Positions 51,024 to 59,590 of a DNA stretch of 64,000 nucleotides are shown one piece after another. The notes under the pieces are model-generated. The model searched no databases and was not told the DNA's origin. It saw only the letters and a program-made list of their open reading frames with translations. The translations under genes were made by a program, and so were the position numbers. Source of the stretch: Flavobacteriales bacterium (GTDB taxonomy: Bacteria > Bacteroidota > Bacteroidia > Flavobacteriales_D > Crocinitomicaceae); NCBI GenBank assembly GCA_013373595.1, contig JABXHO010000038.1, forward strand, positions 1 through 64,000. The letters run 5' to 3'. Position 1 is the stretch's first letter. Each line of letters begins with the position of its first letter.

Positions 51024-54000
51024 TTATCTTAAGATTGTAATTGTTCCTTTTAAGTTTTCTCGATCTGGGACTCCGAGATTGATAACCCAGTAATAAACGG
51101 CAGCTGGTGATTCAGCTCCTTTTGATCTTCCATTCCATGGTTCGTATAAACCTTGTGAGTGGTAAACACGAGTTCCCCATTTGTTGAAGACTTGTACATC
51201 TGCATCTGGATAGAGCTCCATGTTGTCGATAACCCATGTGTCGTTGTAGTTGTCTCCATTTGGAGAAAATGCCGTCACAGGATCAATACATCCATTTTCG
51301 TCTTTTGATACAAACACCGAATCAACACCTGTACACCCAAGAACATCGGTAACGATAACGGAGTAGTACTGATTGGAAAGTTGAAGGTTCACATCTGAAA
51401 TATCACCATTCGACCATAAATAAGTGTACCCTTCATTTCCTCCGATAGGATAAACAAAAGCGATTCCGTCATTTTGGTCGATACATGTAACAGGTGTATG
51501 ATCAAAACTCATGGTGATCTCGTTCGGCTGTCCGAGTTCTACTGTAATCGAATCTTGACATCCTTTTGTATCCGTAGCAATGAGTGTATAAATATCGCTA
51601 GGCACATTGATAAGGTCTTCAGAGGTTGCTCCGTTCGACCAAAGTGTAGTATATCCAGGATTTCCTCCTGTAATGTCCACGTTGATGTTACCATCTGATC
51701 CTTGGAAACAACTTACTACGTTAAAGTCATAGTCGATAACCAATTCTTCTGGCTCAGGAAGAACAAGGAACATTTCGTAGAAACAGTTATTCGAATCAAG
51801 AATTTCTAATTGATATGTTTCGGCAGGGAATCCAACCAAATCTTCTGTTTGAGCAGACAATGCAAAGTTCGAATTGAACCATGAAAAGCTATATGGCGCT
51901 GTTCCTCCGATTGGAGAGATGTCGATAATTCCGTCGGATAAACCGAAGCATGTAACAGGCGTAATCGTTTCATTGAGCGTTACAGCGTCTGGCTCTTCCA
52001 CAAGAAGTACATCAGACAATTGACAACCGTTGAAATCCGTTGCTGTAAAAATGTATGTTCCTGCAGTAAGATCGATGATTGTGGAAACAGTATCTCCATT
52101 CGACCACTGATAGCTGTATGGAGAAGTACCACCATTCACGGTAAGATCAATTTCTCCATCCGTTCCATTTTTACAAAGAACATCAGTAACAACTGCTGAG
52201 TAAGAAAGACTTTCTAACGGTTCCGTTAGTTCCAAATTATCGTCGATCGTACACCCATTCGCATCAGTTACTGTTACAGAATACAATCCCGCGGTGAGCA
52301 AGTTAATATCTTGTGTAATGGCAGAAGTGTTCCAAGAATAAGTATAGTTCGGAACTCCACCCGTTACGGTTAAGTCAATTGATCCTGTATTGTCCCCGTG
52401 ACAAAGAATGTTAACTCCGTCCATTGTTGTAGCGAGTGCAGGAGGCTCGTTAATATCCACAGTATCAACAAACGTACATCCATTTTCATCCTCAATTTCG
52501 AAACGATACGAATCGGCAGGATATCCAACTAAATCTTCCGATTGAACACTCAAGTTAAAAGTTGAATTTGACCATACAAAGGTATAGGAACCTGTTCCTC
52601 CCGTTGGTGTTAAATCAATGATTCCGTTTGATTCGCCAAAGCAATTCACATCTGTAATTGTGCTCGTAGCCGTAAGTGGGGAAGTAGGTTCGTTGATCGT
52701 TACAGCATCGTTGTACAAACAACCGTTCGCGTCTGTCACAGTATAACCATAGGTTCCCGCAAGTAAATTTGTAATATCCTCAGTGGATTGACCCGAAGTC
52801 CATGATACAACGTAACTAGGTGTACCTCCAGAAATTGTTAGGTCGATTGATCCTGTATTGTCTCCGTGACACAAAACATCAACAGAGCTAAAGATGACCG
52901 TAATAGGTACGGGTGGTTCCGTAATTTCTTGAGATATTGAGGCAATACAGTTGTTTGCATCTTCAACAACACATGTGTATGTCTCAGCAACCAATCCACT
53001 CAGGTCTTCAGAAGTTCCAATTGATACTGAATTAGAATTGGTCCAAGCGAATGAATACGTTCCGACACCTGTTCCTCCGGAAACAGATAAATCAATTTCT
53101 CCATCATTTCCACCATTACAACTTACATGGGTTGGTATGGTAGATAAAGCCAAAGCAGGTGGTTGATTCACTGTTGTAACTGGAATATTGAGTTGACATC
53201 CTTTTGAATCTGTAACTGTTACCGAATAGTCGTCAGCAACTACATTGCTTAAGATCGGTCCAGACTCAGCAAATAGGGTCGTACTGTTCGACCACTGGTA
53301 TGTGTATCCAGGCGTTCCTCCAGAAGGTGTAAATTCCAAACTTCCTGTGGCATCACCGTTACACAAAACGTCTGTAGTACTAACAACTCCTGATAAAATG
53401 GTTGGTTGTGCGACGTTGTACGAATTGAAAGAAGTACAGCCGTTGGCATCTGTAACTGTGACATCATATACTCCTGCACCCAATCCAACAAGATCTTGGG
53501 TTGTTTGCGCATTACTCCAAGAATAGCTGTAAGACGTTGTACCACCTGAAACCGTAATGTCGATCGCTCCATTTGTTCCTCCAAAACAAGAAGGGTTCGA
53601 AATAGATGCTGATACCGCCATAGGTTCATTGGGCTGATCGATGATGAAGTCTTTACTTGCTGTACACAGATTTACATCAGTAACCGTCAATGTATAATTT
53701 CCGGCTAAGGCACTGGTTAAATTCTGAGCTGTAGAAGAGGTCGGACCTGTCCAATTGAATGAGTAATTTGGCGTTCCTCCGTTAATCGTTGTATTGATTT
53801 CTCCTGTTGCTTGAGTGGAGCAGAGGACATCGGTAACAGAACCACTAATGGAAATAGGATCTGGTGAATTGATAATCACTCCACCCGTAACAACACATCC
53901 TGTTGTTTCATCTTTGATGTTAACAGTATATCCGCCTGCAGGTAGATTTGAGATTGTACTCGAAGTTTGCGTACCACTTTGGATCACTCCATTTGACCAC

Positions 54001-54200
54001 GTGTATGTGTATGGACCAAAACTAGGCACAATGATCGAAATCGTTGCCTGTCCGTCAAAAGCTCCGTAACACGAAACGTGTTGCGCTGTTGCTTGAATCG
54101 TTGGACAGCCAGGAGGAGGTGTACTGCCATTATTTGCAGAAACAATTCCCGATAAAAATGACCCGAAAAAGAGAGTTAAAATTGCTTTTTTAATCATCAC
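51024..54200 (-). CDS. SprB-repeat surface protein with T9SS type B C-terminal domain (1058 aa)
   Basis: Secreted adhesin-like protein. Signal peptide MMIKKAILTLFFGSFLSG, then 12 SprB repeats of about 75-80 residues (from about residue 33), each with a pattern like VLCHGDNTGSIDLTISGGTP, an aromatic Y.W..G strand and a NGC loop. It ends in a gliding-motility-type (T9SS type B) domain of about 90 residues: DPVTAFSPNGDNYNDTWVID, ADVQVFNKWGTRVY, GTITILR. The family is exported through the T9SS and mediates surface attachment or gliding. Paralogue of the 1549-aa protein just upstream. Confidence 0.92.
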   Translation of the reverse strand: MMIKKAILTLFFGSFLSGIVSANNGSTPPPGCPTIQATAQHVSCYGAFDGQATISIIVPSFGPYTYTWSNGVIQSGTQTSSTISNLPAGGYTVNIKDETTGCVVTGGVIINSPDPISISGSVTDVLCSTQATGEINTTINGGTPNYSFNWTGPTSSTAQNLTSALAGNYTLTVTDVNLCTASKDFIIDQPNEPMAVSASISNPSCFGGTNGAIDITVSGGTTSYSYSWSNAQTTQDLVGLGAGVYDVTVTDANGCTSFNSYNVAQPTILSGVVSTTDVLCNGDATGSLEFTPSGGTPGYTYQWSNSTTLFAESGPILSNVVADDYSVTVTDSKGCQLNIPVTTVNQPPALALSTIPTHVSCNGGNDGEIDLSVSGGTGVGTYSFAWTNSNSVSIGTSEDLSGLVAETYTCVVEDANNCIASISQEITEPPVPITVIFSSVDVLCHGDNTGSIDLTISGGTPSYVVSWTSGQSTEDITNLLAGTYGYTVTDANGCLYNDAVTINEPTSPLTATSTITDVNCFGESNGIIDLTPTGGTGSYTFVWSNSTFNLSVQSEDLVGYPADSYRFEIEDENGCTFVDTVDINEPPALATTMDGVNILCHGDNTGSIDLTVTGGVPNYTYSWNTSAITQDINLLTAGLYSVTVTDANGCTIDDNLELTEPLESLSYSAVVTDVLCKNGTDGEIDLTVNGGTSPYSYQWSNGDTVSTIIDLTAGTYIFTATDFNGCQLSDVLLVEEPDAVTLNETITPVTCFGLSDGIIDISPIGGTAPYSFSWFNSNFALSAQTEDLVGFPAETYQLEILDSNNCFYEMFLVLPEPEELVIDYDFNVVSCFQGSDGNINVDITGGNPGYTTLWSNGATSEDLINVPSDIYTLIATDTKGCQDSITVELGQPNEITMSFDHTPVTCIDQNDGIAFVYPIGGNEGYTYLWSNGDISDVNLQLSNQYYSVIVTDVLGCTGVDSVFVSKDENGCIDPVTAFSPNGDNYNDTWVIDNMELYPDADVQVFNKWGTRVYHSQGLYEPWNGRSKGAESPAAVYYWVINLGVPDRENLKGTITILR
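51304..54104 (-). repeat. Array of 12 SprB repeats in the 1058-aa protein
   Basis: About 230-240 nt per unit, encoding roughly 75-80 residues. Units are similar at DNA level too: for example the segment GATTGATCCTGTATTGTC occurs in two units (near 52380 and 52850) with almost identical flanks. Good target for slippage and recombination; an assembly could collapse or add units here. Confidence 0.85.
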
Positions 54201-54204
54201 TAGC

Positions 54205-57200
54205 TTATCTTATAATTGTAATTGTTCCTGTGTATTCATCGTTTGCTTCATTTCCTAAAATGATAATGTAATAGTACACTGCTGAAGGGAGAGGGTTTCC
54301 GTTGTACGTTCCATCCCATGGCTCATACGGTATTTGCGTATCGTATACTTCATTACCCCATTTGTTGAAGACTTTAATTACTGCATCTGGATACAATTCA
54401 ATGTTTCGAATAACCCATGTGTCGTTGTAATTATCTCCGTTTGGTGTAAATGTGTTTGGTGTGTTGATACACTCATCTGGATTCATTTCTATCTCAAAAG
54501 AGAATGGCATTGTACAGCCGTTGTTATCCGTAATGATTACGTCATAAACTCCGGGTGGTACATCTTCCAAGAATTGTGATGTAGCTCCAGTTGACCAACT
54601 ATATGTGTACTGTGGAGTTCCACCGTAAGGGTAGACGAAAATATCACCGTCTGTTTGGTCAATACAACTCAAAGGATTGATTTCAAACTCAATTCCAATT
54701 TCACTTGGCTGATTGATGATGGCAGAATCTCTAACGATACACCCTTGATTATCGGTAACAGCATATGTGTATACTCCAGTTGTTAATCCTGTCAAGTCTT
54801 CCGTTGTTGCTCCCGTATTCCACAAGTACGTGTAAGCAGGAGATCCACCAGTCGTTGTCACATCGATTGCTCCATCTGCTCCGTCGAAACAAGAAGCATC
54901 GGTAACAACTGCACTCGTAAGGAATGGAGTAGGTTCACCTACCGTAATTGTTTGCTCAACAATACATCCGTTGTTGTCGCGCACTCGAATGAAATAGTCT
55001 TCAGCAATCAATGAGTCCAATAATTCACTTGGATTATTCAAGAAGATTGAGTTTTGATTCCCCCAATCAAAGCTGTATGGAGCCACACCGCCTGAAACAG
55101 TCATTTCAATCGATCCATCATCGTATCCATAGCAACTCGCGTCAACTACCACAAAAGAAGTGGTTAATGCTGTTGGTTCGGTAATGGTAGCTCCTGTAAA
55201 CGCTGTACAACCTTGTGCATCTGTTACGGTAAGTGTGTACGTTCCTGCAGGTGCACCGATTAAGTTCGGAGTAGAATCTCCATTCGACCAGTTGTATGTG
55301 TATGGTCCTGTTCCGCCTTGCACAGATGTTTCAATTTCACCATCTGATGTACCGTTACATTTCACATCGGTAACAAGTGTTGTAACCATCAATGGAGCAT
55401 TTGGTTCATCTACAGTGAAGGTCATTGAGTCGACACATGCATTGCCATCTGTGGCAGTAAGTGTGTAGTCTCCTGCAAGCAATCCACTGATATCTTCTGT
55501 TGTTGATCCATTTGACCAAGCGAAGTTATATGGGAAAGTACCTCCAGAAACCGTTGCGTCAATAGCGCCATCATTGATTTGGAAACAATTCGCATCGTCG
55601 ATAATTCCTGTTATCGATAATGGTGCGAGAGGCTCTGCGATTGTTGCGGAAATAGTGCTCTCACAACCGTGGTCATCCGTAACAATAACAGTATAAGTAT
55701 CGGCAAATTTATCCGAGATGTCTTGAGTGGTATCGGTCATTACGACGTTTGCTCCATTCGACCATAGTTGACTGTAAGGAGCAGTTCCTCCTGCAATTGT
55801 CAAGTCGATGGCTCCAGTGTTTGATCCGTGACAGTCAACATCTGTGACAACTGTACTCAAGGTTACTGGCGCTGTAGGCTGACTCAACGTTAAGTTGTCT
55901 GTAATGCTACATCCATGACTATCCGTAACCGTTAATTCGTAGTTTCCTACAGGTAGATTCGTGATGTCAGCTGTCGTTTGACCTCCGCCTGTCCATAGAT
56001 AATTGTACGGAGCGGTTCCTCCAGAAACAGCTGAAGAAATGCTTCCAGTTGATTCTCCAAAACATAGAATATCAACACCTGAAAGAGTCAGTGATAAATC
56101 TGCTAATGGTTCATCCAATTGATATGAATAAGTATCCGTACATCCGTTTGCATCCGTTACCGTCAGGTCGTAGTTGCCAGCAGTTACCGCTGAAAGAATA
56201 GAACCAGTTGTTCCGTTTGACCATGCGTACGAATAGTTTGGTGTACCTCCAGCAATTCCTGGATCAACTGCACCTGTTGCTTGACCGAAACACAAGATAT
56301 CCGTTACAAGTGGAGTAGAAGAAAGTGGAGATACTGGCTCACTGATCACTTGTGATATCGTTGCTTGACATCCTTTTGAGTCAGTAACAAGCAAGTTGTA
56401 GTTTTCAGCTACTAAGTTGGCGATATCTTCCGTTTGCATTGGAAGTACAATTCCTCCAGCGTTCGTCCAAGTGTATGAGTATCCTCCAGGAATATTTCCT
56501 CCTGTAGTTGTGATATTAATTGCTCCAGTATTCGATCCGTGGCAATCAACATCTGTGAAATTGTCTACCGTAAGGGCTAAAACATTTGCAGGTTCATTGA
56601 CTGTATAACTTTGGATACTTTGACATCCTTTACTATCCGTAATAGTGAGGGTATGAACTCCAGCTCCAATATTGATAATGTCTTCCGTAGTTTCTCCTGT
56701 ATCCCACAAGTAGGTGTATTGAGGAGTTCCACCAAAGGTTCCAACTTGAATGGCTCCAGTGAGGTTGTTTTTACAGTCAACATGAGTAATTGCTCCTGAT
56801 TGACCTAAGACATTTGGCTCTTCAATCACAAATGTTTGTGTAGCGATACAGCCGTTGTCATCAGAAACAGTCAAATCATAGGTTCCTGCTCCTAATGTAA
56901 ATTGGTCTTCCGCTCCAGGAACCAATCCAGTTCCGTTAGCCGTTGTCCATGTATAGGTATAGTTTCCAGATGTTGTTCCTCCAGAAACGGTAACATCAAT
57001 TACACCGTCTGCATTTCCGTTACATGAAGCGTCTTGCGTAGTGGATAAAATTTCAACCTTCGATGGCTCGGTAATGGTTGCCGCAGCAAAGTAATTACAT
57101 CCGTGAGAATCATGAAGGATAAGTGAGTATGTACCTGCTGTTAATCCTGTTGGGCTAGCTGCCGTTGAGCCATTTGACCAAACGTAGTTGAACGTTGCAG

Positions 57201-58854
57201 GATCATAAGTTGTTTGGATCATTTGTGTGTTGATCGCACCGTCATTTCCGTCAAAACAACTGACATCTGTAGTAGAGATAATACTCAAGTCAGGGATGGC
57301 TTCGGAGAACATCGAGAATTGGAAACTCGGATCTGAGAACGTACTAAATCCTTCCAAACTCCAAGTGTTATCGTACCAATCATAGGTAAAGTCGGCGAGA
57401 GGTAAACTCACATCCAACAATGGTCCGATTTGCAAGTTAAATCCACTGTATCCAACAGCAGGGATGGTAAATGATGGCGTACAAACCGTAGTTGAACACC
57501 ATTTGAATGGGTTACTCCATGATGGACATGGGTAAGGAATCGAAATACAAATCTCTGGTACTGTGATTGCAGGTGTTATTTCGATTGGTGGAATTTCTAA
57601 ACCGAATGCAAGTGCCTGCATTACTACTTCAATGGAAACAGAATCATAAGTATGGTTCCTGAAAATTCCGTCAATAGAATAGGTGGGTTGAATATCGATC
57701 TGGTTGTAATAACACGGATACCTATAAGTAAGTGTTCCTCCAATTTCTAGATTGATAATACTACTCGTTCCGGAAGGACCAGAGGTGCCATCGGGTAGGG
57801 TAGACGTGTATTCCACGGGGACAGGGAATTGATATTGTCCGTATACTTTAGGTGTAAAGTCGAAACACTGCTTGTTTTCAATTTTAAAAACAATTTCCGT
57901 TGAGAAAAAGTTCCAGCTAAGTGTTGCCAAACCTAATAGATCTTCAGAACCAGAAAGGTTTCCGAGTACAGGACCAACGGGTGGTGGCAAATTACCTAGT
58001 AAGGCAAAAACGGATAATGAAATGTTTAGGTACTCAGGATCTGGACCAACACCTCCACCACAAGCAAACATGTCTCCGGTAACAGGATCAACAAAATCAC
58101 TTGTTTCAACATAAGGCAAGTCCAATATTCCTTCCAATCCAAAGTTTCCTAGAGGATCATTTGGAATGATTGACGTACTGACAGGGAGTCCAGGAATGGA
58201 TTCAACTGGTCCAAAAGAAAGCGGTCCAGCAGAAATAGTCAAGAAATCTGCCTGAGTTTGATTGATGGTAAATATGTTAATGTTGATCAATCCCGTGTTA
58301 AAGCTAGGAATCACAGGGAAAGTCGTACATCCAAAGACACAAACGGTAGCGGATAAACCAAATCCCATCGAAAAATAGAAGTCTAAAGAGGCTTCCCCAG
58401 CGGTTGGGTATCCTGTTTCTAAACTTGCTCCAGGTAATACTTCGTAATCTGTTTCGATTAAAACTTCGTCTCCAGGATCGTATGTTCCATCGTCTGTTAC
58501 GGTGTTGGTGATATCAATCGGGTAATCGACCTCTACCGTTCCGGCAGAGAATCCATTCAAAGAGAAATCCATCCCGATGTTTCCGTTGATATGTCCGTTA
58601 ATTGCCGCACCAAAACTTTGTCCAAGTATCGTTACGATTCCCGCGTTTCCTGTACCAAAGGTTTCATTCCAACTGGTTCCAAAGAGATTAATCGTTTGAT
58701 CAATGGTAATGGCGTTGAAAGATGGACCGAACATGTTCTGTACACCACTTTGAAACGGAACCGTGTGTATTTCCTGCTGAGTTTGCCCGAAGCTATACGT
58801 TGAGAGTAGGAAAGTCAACGTAAACAAAAATCGAGCTGCTGTATTACTTTTCAT
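54205..58854 (-). CDS. SprB-repeat surface protein with unique N-terminal domain and T9SS type B tail (1549 aa)
   Basis: Secreted adhesin-like protein. Signal peptide (KSNTAARFLFTLTFLLSTYS), a unique beta-rich region of about 500 residues (contains paired Cys in CISIPYPCPSWSNPFKWCST and TVCTPSFTI), 12 SprB repeats from about residue 530, and a T9SS type B domain: NTPNTFTPNGDNYNDTWVIR, DAVIKVFNKWGNEVYDTQ, GTITIIR. Its start overlaps the upstream small gene by 11 nt and its stop is 4 nt from the second SprB gene. Probably exported together with that paralogue through the PorP/SprF protein. Confidence 0.92.
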   Translation of the reverse strand: MKSNTAARFLFTLTFLLSTYSFGQTQQEIHTVPFQSGVQNMFGPSFNAITIDQTINLFGTSWNETFGTGNAGIVTILGQSFGAAINGHINGNIGMDFSLNGFSAGTVEVDYPIDITNTVTDDGTYDPGDEVLIETDYEVLPGASLETGYPTAGEASLDFYFSMGFGLSATVCVFGCTTFPVIPSFNTGLININIFTINQTQADFLTISAGPLSFGPVESIPGLPVSTSIIPNDPLGNFGLEGILDLPYVETSDFVDPVTGDMFACGGGVGPDPEYLNISLSVFALLGNLPPPVGPVLGNLSGSEDLLGLATLSWNFFSTEIVFKIENKQCFDFTPKVYGQYQFPVPVEYTSTLPDGTSGPSGTSSIINLEIGGTLTYRYPCYYNQIDIQPTYSIDGIFRNHTYDSVSIEVVMQALAFGLEIPPIEITPAITVPEICISIPYPCPSWSNPFKWCSTTVCTPSFTIPAVGYSGFNLQIGPLLDVSLPLADFTYDWYDNTWSLEGFSTFSDPSFQFSMFSEAIPDLSIISTTDVSCFDGNDGAINTQMIQTTYDPATFNYVWSNGSTAASPTGLTAGTYSLILHDSHGCNYFAAATITEPSKVEILSTTQDASCNGNADGVIDVTVSGGTTSGNYTYTWTTANGTGLVPGAEDQFTLGAGTYDLTVSDDNGCIATQTFVIEEPNVLGQSGAITHVDCKNNLTGAIQVGTFGGTPQYTYLWDTGETTEDIINIGAGVHTLTITDSKGCQSIQSYTVNEPANVLALTVDNFTDVDCHGSNTGAINITTTGGNIPGGYSYTWTNAGGIVLPMQTEDIANLVAENYNLLVTDSKGCQATISQVISEPVSPLSSTPLVTDILCFGQATGAVDPGIAGGTPNYSYAWSNGTTGSILSAVTAGNYDLTVTDANGCTDTYSYQLDEPLADLSLTLSGVDILCFGESTGSISSAVSGGTAPYNYLWTGGGQTTADITNLPVGNYELTVTDSHGCSITDNLTLSQPTAPVTLSTVVTDVDCHGSNTGAIDLTIAGGTAPYSQLWSNGANVVMTDTTQDISDKFADTYTVIVTDDHGCESTISATIAEPLAPLSITGIIDDANCFQINDGAIDATVSGGTFPYNFAWSNGSTTEDISGLLAGDYTLTATDGNACVDSMTFTVDEPNAPLMVTTLVTDVKCNGTSDGEIETSVQGGTGPYTYNWSNGDSTPNLIGAPAGTYTLTVTDAQGCTAFTGATITEPTALTTSFVVVDASCYGYDDGSIEMTVSGGVAPYSFDWGNQNSIFLNNPSELLDSLIAEDYFIRVRDNNGCIVEQTITVGEPTPFLTSAVVTDASCFDGADGAIDVTTTGGSPAYTYLWNTGATTEDLTGLTTGVYTYAVTDNQGCIVRDSAIINQPSEIGIEFEINPLSCIDQTDGDIFVYPYGGTPQYTYSWSTGATSQFLEDVPPGVYDVIITDNNGCTMPFSFEIEMNPDECINTPNTFTPNGDNYNDTWVIRNIELYPDAVIKVFNKWGNEVYDTQIPYEPWDGTYNGNPLPSAVYYYIIILGNEANDEYTGTITIIR
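54490..57295 (-). repeat. Array of 12 SprB repeats in the 1549-aa protein
   Basis: Twelve units of about 75-80 codons, same consensus as the array in the neighbouring gene. The very last unit (SCIDQTDGDIFVYPYGGTPQ) is closer to the last unit of the paralogue (TCIDQNDGIAFVYPIGGNEG) than to other units in either protein. Confidence 0.85.
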
Positions 58855-59389
58855 CTTGATTGATGTTGAGTTGAATAGATTGGATGGTTGTTAGGATGTC
58901 AGACTCAATGAGTTCTTCCAATTTTGTTGGGTAGGTAATGTTTAACCAAAGCGTTTTGTTTAAATCTCCCGCGTATACCATGTATCGGATGAAATCAACA
59001 TCGCTTGTGACAAAAGACGATTTGTAGTAGATCCCTTTCACGCCATTATCGCTCACAAAACTTTGTTTCTCAATAAAAGTCAGACCGTTTTTTCGAAAAA
59101 AGTCGTCAGTCATGCCTTCACTAATTTTAATGTAGTTGGCATTGTCGATCATGGTCATGATGATACCACTGCTTGCTTCATAATGAATGTACCCATTGAA
59201 TTTATCCGTTGGCTCGAAACCTTCTGGTGGCGTGATCAACGACAAATTGGTTTCTACCTTTTCCGGGAGATTGACAACGAGTGAATCGCTATTGTTTTTA
59301 TTTTCAGGCTCTTGAGGATCGGTCGATTGTCCCAAAGAGATGTGAGGGGTCAAGAGCAATAATAGCCCAAAAAGTAGCGAGTTTTTCAT
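58844..59389 (-). CDS. Secreted protein of unknown function, first gene of adhesin operon
   Basis: 181 aa. Signal peptide MKNSLLFGLLLLLTPHISLG, a Pro/Glu/Asn/Ser linker, then one alpha/beta domain (LITPPEGFEPTDKFNGYIHY, EASSGIIMTMIDNANYIKIS, FIRYMVYAGDLNKTLWLNIT). The overall plan (hydrophobic strand pair plus a final helix with SIQLNI) is like the 168-aa protein at 44131 and other small periplasmic proteins. Function not assigned; position at the head of the SprB operon and overlap with the 1549-aa gene (11 nt) suggest a role in that export or surface system. Confidence 0.65.
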   Translation of the reverse strand: MKNSLLFGLLLLLTPHISLGQSTDPQEPENKNNSDSLVVNLPEKVETNLSLITPPEGFEPTDKFNGYIHYEASSGIIMTMIDNANYIKISEGMTDDFFRKNGLTFIEKQSFVSDNGVKGIYYKSSFVTSDVDFIRYMVYAGDLNKTLWLNITYPTKLEELIESDILTTIQSIQLNINQDEK

Positions 59390-59421
59390 AATATTAGTCA
59401 GTATTGCGCGATAGTAATGGA

Positions 59422-59429
59422 CAAAATTA
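59422..59429 (-). promoter_or_regulatory. Predicted -7 element of the SprB adhesin operon
   Basis: Minus strand TAATTTTG, a TAnnTTTG match, 33 nt before the ATG at 59389. No -33 TTTG at normal spacing (the nearest is 12 nt away, too close). The rest of the 201-nt divergent gap is A/T-rich; a TATATTTA at 59579-59586, just before the ATG at 59591, may serve the plus-strand gene. Confidence 0.4.
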
Positions 59430-59590
59430 GGACAAATTTGCCAAAGGGAAGGCTTTTTTTTAACATATTTTGGATTTTTATAAAAACGGTTTAATCAGAC
59501 TTGTATGTTTCGATTATTTCTCGTGTCTTTGTATCGCTTAATTTTTGCGTAAATTATGCATACCTAGTACTTATGAAATATATTTAACTG

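Noticed and set aside
51304-57295. Regular repeats of about 235 nt that might suggest CRISPR or satellite DNA
   Set aside because: Unit length and conserved reading frame show protein (SprB) repeats; there are no short palindromic repeats with unique spacers.
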